From JAVSMW01 sp032027005 (GTDB lineage: Bacteria > Bacillota > Thermincolia > Thermincolales > UBA2595), in contig JAVSMW010000006.1 in the NCBI GenBank assembly GCA_032027005.1, positions 116,214 through 180,213 on the forward strand: a stretch of DNA of 64,000 bases. Direction: 5' to 3'. Below are positions 58,980 through 64,000 of this stretch, piece after piece (positions within the stretch are counted from its first letter, which is position 1; every line of letters starts with the position of its first letter). The position numbers were made by a program, and so were the translations under genes. Under the pieces are notes generated by a model. That model made no database searches and had not been told where the DNA came from. It saw only the letters and a list, made by a program, of their open reading frames with translations.

Positions 58980-60572
58980 GTGGTTGCCACTAGTAAAAAG
59001 AAAATTGCCCTGGTATTTTCCGGAGCGGTATCACTGGGGAGTTTTGAGGCAGGTGTGGCCTGTGAAATTGTTAAATATATCCAGACGAATGACGATCCGG
59101 GGTTTGAAGTTGATGTTATCGTTGGCTCATCGGCTGGGGCCTTGACAGGTGCACTCATGGCCATAGCCCTGGTATATGGTCTGGACCCTGCTATTATAGA
59201 GGAGGCGTGGCGGTCTGTAAAGCTTGATGATTTACTCCGCCTGGAGAAAGGTGACAAATCCATTTTGTCCAGCAGCCGGGTGGAAAAGCTGATTGCCCGG
59301 TATGTGGCCAAACCTTCCGGGCCCCGGAAACTCCTGCAGACCGGGAAAGCCATCAGGTTGGCCGTGGTTGTGACCAATCTTGACGGCATCCACTATGAAA
59401 TTCACCGGAGTCGGGGCGAGGAATTTGCCGTCAGTGCCATCGGTTATGAAGATGCCATGAGATTTACGCTGACCCCGGAATTTGCCGATTGGGAAAAACT
59501 TAGAAGTGCTGTCAGGGCTTCCAGTGCTTTTCCCGCTGCCTTCGAACACAAGACTATAACCCGTACCCACAGGGAACTGCGCAAGAAAACCAAGTACAGA
59601 TTTCCTACTGCGGAACCGACGGCATTTCATTACTCTGATGGGGGGATAGTTAATAACCAGCCGCTAAACAAGGCTATAGAAGTGGTTAACGAACTACCGG
59701 TGCCCGACTCCGGCAACGGCAGTCAGCGGGTTTTTCTGGTAGTTGACCCGGCACCTCCAAAAGGTGGAATTAAGAAAAATGATTATGGAGTCTTTGATGT
59801 TGTCAGCAAGGCTGTGTGGACTATTCCCCGCAACCAAACCCTGTATAAAGATCTTCTGCTGCTGGAAAAAGTCAATCAGCGATTACACTGGAAAAATTCC
59901 TTTGTCTCGGCCATGGCCGACATTTGGGATGCCGGAGGGATATCAGCCGATAAAGCCCAGGCCTTAGACCGGTTATGCCGGGATGTGGCGGGATTTAAAG
60001 GGCAGGCCATGATGGGAATTGAACCGGCTGAATACTTAAGAATGGAAGAAGAACGGATAACAAATGCTTACCGTCCGGAGATCCAAAAAGTTAACAACCC
60101 GGACCCCTTTATCAAATACTGCTTTTTATTGGAACATGTTGCTGATCTGCGGAATAAACACGAAATCTCAGTGGAGATGATCAGCCCTCAGAATCCAGAA
60201 CAAGAATTGGCTGGTGTGATTTTTGGCAATTTTGGCGGTTTTTTGGATGCGGGGTTTATGAAACATGATTTCAATGTGGGTCGAACTTATGCCGAACGGT
60301 GGCTGAAGAGCGAAATCAGCCTTGACCGCTTAATCCAACTAGGCCAGCAGGGTATTTCTCCCCAAACCAAGAGAAAAGTTTTACAGGGTCTCCTGGACAA
60401 CTCCCTGCCAATTCTGATTGAAGATATCGGTCCCCGGCTCTTTGCCGGGAAAGGTGATTTCCCGGCAGATGTGTGGGGAGGCCTGACTTTTGTGAAGATG
60501 TTTTTGGTGAGTCTAACGAAATATATAATCAAGAAATCTGTAAGCTGGACTAGGGGGAAAATCCTTCGTTAG
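58980..60572 (+). CDS. Patatin-like phospholipase
   Basis: The product has 530 residues from GTG 58980 (GAAGGGGG 8 bases upstream). VFSGAVSLGSFEAGV is the oxyanion loop, VIVGSSAGALTGALMA holds the catalytic Ser of GxSxG, and YSDGGIVNNQPL supplies the Asp of the Ser-Asp dyad. The C-terminal ~230 residues are extra to the core patatin domain and unidentified. It is predicted to be a lipid acyl hydrolase, cytoplasmic or membrane-associated, with no signal peptide. Confidence 0.85.
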   Translation: MVATSKKKIALVFSGAVSLGSFEAGVACEIVKYIQTNDDPGFEVDVIVGSSAGALTGALMAIALVYGLDPAIIEEAWRSVKLDDLLRLEKGDKSILSSSRVEKLIARYVAKPSGPRKLLQTGKAIRLAVVVTNLDGIHYEIHRSRGEEFAVSAIGYEDAMRFTLTPEFADWEKLRSAVRASSAFPAAFEHKTITRTHRELRKKTKYRFPTAEPTAFHYSDGGIVNNQPLNKAIEVVNELPVPDSGNGSQRVFLVVDPAPPKGGIKKNDYGVFDVVSKAVWTIPRNQTLYKDLLLLEKVNQRLHWKNSFVSAMADIWDAGGISADKAQALDRLCRDVAGFKGQAMMGIEPAEYLRMEEERITNAYRPEIQKVNNPDPFIKYCFLLEHVADLRNKHEISVEMISPQNPEQELAGVIFGNFGGFLDAGFMKHDFNVGRTYAERWLKSEISLDRLIQLGQQGISPQTKRKVLQGLLDNSLPILIEDIGPRLFAGKGDFPADVWGGLTFVKMFLVSLTKYIIKKSVSWTRGKILR

Positions 60573-60618
60573 TGCTGCCGGTGTTGCGGGATATTGCAAA
60601 TATCCTTTGTCTGGCAGA

Positions 60619-60671
60619 GAAAAGGTTCCCAAAAAATTTTAAAAAAGTTTCTGTTTTTTGGGAACCTTTTA
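60619..60671 (+). terminator. Terminator after the patatin gene
   Basis: AAAAGGTTCCCAAAAAA and TTTTTTGGGAACCTTTT are perfectly complementary over 17 bp, with a 17-base loop and T at the end. Confidence 0.88.
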
Positions 60672-60748
60672 TGAACTAAAGCATCTTAATAAGTAAGTGG
60701 ACAAAACAATGATGAAAAACGCCCAGTTGAAGAAGGGGGGTGATTCCA

Positions 60749-60984
60749 ATGGACTACATAAAAAAAGTGGTTCGGGAGGTAAACTTGGTAAAGCGTCGCA
60801 AGCCATAACCCAGAGAAAACCTCAACAAACCACTATTTCTGATTACTATGTTACCGTGTCGGGGACTTCGATGGCAACCCCCATGGTGGCAGGAACCACT
60901 GCTTTGCTGTTGGGGCAGAATTCTATTTGGGGAACATTAAAAAAATTGGGTTGGGATGTTCGAAATGAAATTATTATTCAATAA
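60749..60984 (+). pseudogene. Subtilisin-family (S8) protease gene reduced to its ends
   Basis: ATG 60749 after GGGGGGTGA opens a 19-codon frame (MDYIKKVVREVNLVKRRKP) and stops. In a shifted frame RKPQQTTISDYYVTVSGTSM, then ATPMVAGTTALLL, is the catalytic Ser region of a subtilase. The Asp and His regions are missing, so several hundred codons were deleted. A near-identical copy of the Ser-region DNA lies at 63772-63822. Confidence 0.7.
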
Positions 60985-61510
60985 ATATTTTTTATTACTG
61001 GCTTCTTCAATAATTTTATTTTTGTATTTTTTTACTGGAGAAAAACTCCATACTGTAGAAGATGCAATTTCAAAAAGTATACCGTATAAAGTTAGTAATA
61101 TATTAGATATAGTTAAAATGCCTGGAGGAGCCATCATTTTTTACCTTTCACCAAAGGATAATTATCACCTGATAGGAGTAGCATTTTTCAAGGGGGATAA
61201 TGAAAAAGGATGGGAAATTGTTGGACCACGAGATTTGAGGGATTACCACGCTGACCAATTTTCTTTCAATGTCGAAACTGTTGCAGTTTTTGATGCCCAG
61301 GGCCCTTTTGCGGAAAGGATTCAAGTAGTTTTTGGACAGATTAACGATAATGAGATTAAAGATATTAAGGTAGGCGGGGCAGAAGTTAAATTTGTAAATG
61401 CAAAAATTATTGAAAATGCTGAAGGCAGGTTTTATTATAAGGTTGGAAAATATAACATTGTTCAGGGCTTAAATAAGAATGGCGAAATAGTTCTTCAGGT
61501 AGGGCAGTAA
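60956..61510 (+). CDS. Secreted or membrane-anchored protein of unknown function
   Basis: The product has 184 residues (ATG 60956, or ATG 60965). A basic start and hydrophobic FNKYFLLLASSIILFLYFFT form a signal or anchor helix, followed by an outer domain with mixed alpha/beta pattern (GGAIIFYLSPKDNYHLIGVA, AERIQVVFGQINDNEIKDIK). No family recognised. The start overlaps the protease remnant and no strong ribosome site is visible, so the true start is uncertain. Confidence 0.6.
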   Translation: MFEMKLLFNKYFLLLASSIILFLYFFTGEKLHTVEDAISKSIPYKVSNILDIVKMPGGAIIFYLSPKDNYHLIGVAFFKGDNEKGWEIVGPRDLRDYHADQFSFNVETVAVFDAQGPFAERIQVVFGQINDNEIKDIKVGGAEVKFVNAKIIENAEGRFYYKVGKYNIVQGLNKNGEIVLQVGQ

Positions 61511-61554
61511 AATGTACTATATATGAATGTAAATTGAAGAGAAATTAAAGCTAT

Positions 61555-61592
61555 TTAGCAGGCAGCTTTGCTGAGCCACCTGCTAATTTTTT
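61555..61592 (+). terminator. Terminator
   Basis: TTAGCAGG (61555-61562) pairs with CCTGCTAA (61579-61586), followed by TTTTTT. Confidence 0.75.
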
Positions 61593-61720
61593 AACTTTTT
61601 GGGGGGAAGTGGAGTGGCGAATTGACACCAATAACTTATGAATGGAGGCTCCCAATGTAAGGCATAACTGCAGAGTTAAAGCAGCAACTTAATTCGTAGC
61701 TTATCCATCCAACAAAGCAT

Positions 61721-61770
61721 ATGAAAAAGTCAAGAATACAATTATATTATGGTATTTGTGACTTTTTCAT
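61721..61770. repeat. Inverted repeat ATGAAAAAGTCA
   Basis: ATGAAAAAGTCA (61721-61732) and TGACTTTTTCAT (61759-61770) are perfect 12-bp arms around a 26-base AT-rich centre. It may be a terminator or the scar of a small element; nothing decides this. Confidence 0.5.
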
Positions 61771-61804
61771 TTGGTAAGATTTTCAACATTTTTCTAAAAA
61801 TGTA

Positions 61805-61855
61805 TTGATAATTGTATCTACGTCATGTAGAATAAAATAAATCTACATGACGTAG
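61805..61855 (+). promoter_or_regulatory. Promoter with paired BlaI-type operators
   Basis: TTGATA (61805-61810), 17-bp spacer, TAGAAT (61828-61833). CTACGTCATGTAG (61818-61830) covers the -10 region. Its exact reverse complement CTACATGACGTAG (61843-61855) covers the likely transcript start. Each box is a CTAC...GTAG dyad, the kind of site bound by BlaI/MecI dimers. The layout indicates autoregulation of the operon that follows. Confidence 0.8.
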
Positions 61856-61873
61856 AGGAGGAAAGGGGAATGA

Positions 61874-62245
61874 ATGAAAAAGATGCAACGGATATCTGAT
61901 GCAGAAAAACAAATTATGGAGTTTATTTGGGTAGCCGGACACCCTGTGACAACTTCGGAAATCATTCGGCATTTACCAGAGGAAAAGTCATGGAAGCAAA
62001 ATACAGTGGTTACTTTTTTAGCCCGTTTAATGGAAAAGGGTATAATCAAGGCTACCAGGATAGGAAAAGCGAATCATTATGAGCCTTGCGTAACAGAACA
62101 GGAATACCGAAATTTTGAAATACAGCGGTTTATAAAGGATGTTCACAGGGGGTCAATATTTGGCTTCATATCTACGTTGTGTGATAACGGCGACCTTACA
62201 AGAGAAGATATTGAAGCACTTATGAAGCGTTTGAAGGAGAGGTGA
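61874..62245 (+). CDS. BlaI/MecI-family repressor
   Basis: The product has 123 residues with GAGGAAAGGGG upstream. The winged helix (RISDAEKQIMEFIWVAGHPV, SWKQNTVVTFLARLMEKGII) and C-terminal dimer helices are typical BlaI/MecI. It represses from the two CTAC...GTAG boxes directly upstream and is released when its partner protease signals. The stop codon overlaps the start of the next gene. Confidence 0.9.
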   Translation: MKKMQRISDAEKQIMEFIWVAGHPVTTSEIIRHLPEEKSWKQNTVVTFLARLMEKGIIKATRIGKANHYEPCVTEQEYRNFEIQRFIKDVHRGSIFGFISTLCDNGDLTREDIEALMKRLKER

Positions 62246-63750
62246 TGCCTGTGCTAATATACTTGTACAACCAGCTGCTTGTTATGTCGGTTGTAGCCGG
62301 GGGGCTATACCTGATACTTAAGCTTTTCAGTGGGATAACCACGCAATATCTTACACCTTCTTGGCATTACTACACTTATGCAGTGATTTACATGTTTTTC
62401 TTGCTGCCCTACCATAAGCTTTTATCATTGTTCCATTTGAGCTTTAGTCAAAATGCCGAAAATGGATTGGGCTTGCCTACTCTGCCCTCTATCGTGGAAT
62501 TGCCTTTGCTCGGCAGCAATGATTTTGTAGCGGCAACGGACAAAGCGGGGGGCGTATCAACGCTAAATCTTGATTTTTTACCTTATCTTTTGGTGGCTGG
62601 CACATTGGTATTTATTGTTGTCATCCTGATACAAAATATTAAACTGTATCGCCGTATTTTCAGTGTATGCCGATTAGAAGATGACGCACAGTTCCGGGGT
62701 ATCCTTGCAAGATGCAAACAAGAAATGGGGATATCAAAGAAAGTATCAGTATACACCTCTCCTTACGCAAGCACGCCTTTCCTGTACGGTATCTTAAAGC
62801 CGCGCATTGTTTTGCCCGATATCGAATTCACCACGGAAGAACTGCAACATGTATTTTATCATGAATTGACCCACTGGAAGCGTCGTGACCCATGGCTAAA
62901 ATGCTTGATGCTTTTAATGAATGCAGTTCATTGGTTTAATCCTTTGGCCTATATAGCCAGGTATGACATTGATCGCTTTTGTGAACTATCCTGTGACGAA
63001 AGCGTTGTTATATCAATGAATACCGAGGAAAGGAGGCAATACTGTGAGTTAATATTGAATGTCCTATGGCACGCTGCAGGTCACAATGTAAAACTATTTT
63101 CTGCTTTTAGTGATAAGCGGAAACAACTCGAAAGGAGAATGAATATGATCATGAAAATTGAAGGTTTAAAGAGCAAAAAATGGGTTCATATGTTTGCAAT
63201 CGCAATGTTGCTGGTATTGGTATTGGCAGGTTCGGTTGCAGTGTATGCCGCCAATGAAAATGATGATAACAGGTTTTCTAAAGATGTTGCATTAAGCGTA
63301 GAATCCCTCAAGTCAGAGCAGCCTTTGGAGAAAAGTAATTTGCCCCTAAGCGATGAAAAACCCTTGCAGCTTGTTGAGTCCGATGTAAAGCTGGAAGTAT
63401 TAGAAAATACAAGCATGGATTTTAGCATAATGGCAAGTTTTCCAATTAGTAGTTCCAGCTTACCTCCTAATTCTTATACGAGAAGTTCTTCATCGTATTA
63501 TATTAATTCAGGAGTTGATAAGCTACAATTTAGTGCAAACTGGAATCCTACTGGACAACAAATACAAATAGGATTTGTTAATGCAAGCAATAGTAGCATA
63601 CAATATTGGACATCTGCTTACTCAGGCGGGAGTGCTTCTGGAACAGTTAGTACAAGTAGTGTTCCCTCTGGCGAATATTATGTAGCTATAGGTACGCCAA
63701 GTTCTAACACTCAAAATATCAGTGTGAATGGAACATTCGAGTGGCAGTAA
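62245..63750 (+). CDS. BlaR1-type M56 membrane metalloprotease with novel C-terminal domain
   Basis: The product has 501 residues; its ATG overlaps the repressor's TGA. Three or four membrane helices in the first ~130 residues precede the zinc protease motif HVFYHELTHWKRRDPWLKC (HExxH). A further membrane helix follows at about 315-335 (MFAIAMLLVLVLAGSVAVYA). In place of the penicillin-binding sensor of BlaR1 there is a Ser/Thr/Asn-rich beta-sandwich-like domain of ~150 residues (SSYYINSGVDKLQFSANWNP, SGEYYVAIGTPSSNTQNISV). The signal is therefore unlikely to be a beta-lactam. No beta-lactamase gene is nearby. Confidence 0.85.
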   Translation: MPVLIYLYNQLLVMSVVAGGLYLILKLFSGITTQYLTPSWHYYTYAVIYMFFLLPYHKLLSLFHLSFSQNAENGLGLPTLPSIVELPLLGSNDFVAATDKAGGVSTLNLDFLPYLLVAGTLVFIVVILIQNIKLYRRIFSVCRLEDDAQFRGILARCKQEMGISKKVSVYTSPYASTPFLYGILKPRIVLPDIEFTTEELQHVFYHELTHWKRRDPWLKCLMLLMNAVHWFNPLAYIARYDIDRFCELSCDESVVISMNTEERRQYCELILNVLWHAAGHNVKLFSAFSDKRKQLERRMNMIMKIEGLKSKKWVHMFAIAMLLVLVLAGSVAVYAANENDDNRFSKDVALSVESLKSEQPLEKSNLPLSDEKPLQLVESDVKLEVLENTSMDFSIMASFPISSSSLPPNSYTRSSSSYYINSGVDKLQFSANWNPTGQQIQIGFVNASNSSIQYWTSAYSGGSASGTVSTSSVPSGEYYVAIGTPSSNTQNISVNGTFEWQ

Positions 63751-63771
63751 TATTAATTCAAGGTGTTAATT

Positions 63772-63822
63772 TCTATGGCAACACCGATGGTGACAGGAAC
63801 CGCTGCTTTGCTGTTGGAGTAA
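63772..63822 (+). pseudogene. Second subtilisin Ser-region fragment
   Basis: The DNA encodes SMATPMVTGTAALLLE followed by a stop and is nearly identical to 60868-60917 (SMATPMVAGTTALLLG). No other subtilase sequence surrounds it. The two fragments, in direct orientation, bracket the 184-residue protein gene and the BlaI/BlaR1 pair. The remaining bases to 64000 show no gene. Confidence 0.65.
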
Positions 63823-64000
63823 GATTTGTGCCTAATGAGCATGGGGCGGGGAATTTATTTTATCAAAGATTAGTTTTCATAAAAAAATACTGGAGGTGTA
63901 GAAAGTCTGAAATAGTTAGCTATAATAACCTTTAAAGTAAAAAGGTATAGCAAACAAGCCATCAGTTGATGACTTAAAAAAGATATGGATTAGCAAGAAA

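Overview
The window looks like chromosome of an anaerobic, Gram-positive, spore-forming-type Firmicute, most likely a Peptococcaceae-like clostridium (Desulfotomaculum/Pelotomaculum/Thermincola type). This is inferred from strong AGGAGG-type ribosome sites with many TTG/GTG starts, a SigI/RsgI pair, an S-layer-homology protein, UPF0180 and YkgJ families, anaerobic aromatic genes and a nonaheme c-type cytochrome. No rRNA, tRNA or CRISPR array was found.

Bases 1-16.9 kb hold a large same-strand locus built around prenylated-FMN (UbiD-type) carboxylases. It contains three UbiD-family subunits (two with the full catalytic Arg/Glu/Glu set, one that has lost part of it), five Mrp/NBP35-type P-loop ATPases (one cut by the window edge), and four small proteins that look like diverged relatives of one another and resemble the gamma subunit of phenylphosphate carboxylase. 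It also has a zinc-ribbon protein, an archaeal-type CTP-dependent riboflavin kinase homologue, a HAD protein, a benzoate-type CoA ligase, the flavin prenyltransferase UbiX and a degenerate-HAD/MarR fusion regulator. The simplest reading is an arene or phenol carboxylation system: riboflavin to FMN (RibK-like), FMN to prFMN (UbiX), ring carboxylation (UbiD complex with ATPases and small subunits), then CoA activation of the aromatic acid. Its 5' side carries a duplicated promoter region and a small Cys/Gly-rich peptide gene. A palindrome, GTTCGTATACGAAC, recurs at several places and is a candidate operator.

From 17 to 24.4 kb there is an IS1380-family element, a MarR regulator, a PAS-SpoIIE phosphatase whose 3' end runs into a second, assembly-collapsed IS1380 copy, a DUF1015 protein and a lipoprotein polysaccharide deacetylase. 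From 24.5 to 28.5 kb lies a minus-strand operon for a 4-hydroxybenzoyl-CoA reductase-like enzyme (large, FAD/4Fe-4S and 2Fe-2S subunits), preceded by the stump of a second aromatic-acid CoA ligase. It fits with the carboxylase locus: 4-hydroxybenzoyl-CoA would be reduced to benzoyl-CoA. A cytoplasmic NarL-type two-component pair follows.

From 31 to 44.3 kb the DNA is a patchwork of mobile and decaying elements: two group II introns, a frameshifted hydantoinase-B-type gene joined to half of an MFS transporter, an IS607 element with TnpB, IS66 and IS1182 fragments, and a 402-base gap. Polysaccharide-type genes (Wzy-like, CapK/PaaK-like, FG-GAP membrane protein) lie between them. From 44.4 to 64 kb the region is more ordinary: CapA lipoprotein, type II NADH dehydrogenase, nonaheme cytochrome, ferredoxin, PHP phosphoesterase, an SLH-anchored phosphodiester glycosidase-like protein, a chemoreceptor, SigI/RsgI, a patatin and a BlaI/BlaR1-like pair flanked by two fragments of a subtilisin gene.

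Three isolated N positions (21330, 31078, 56694) each sit inside the ends of a mobile element. They are probably gaps where repeated elements collapsed in assembly, so the true chromosome is several kilobases longer here.
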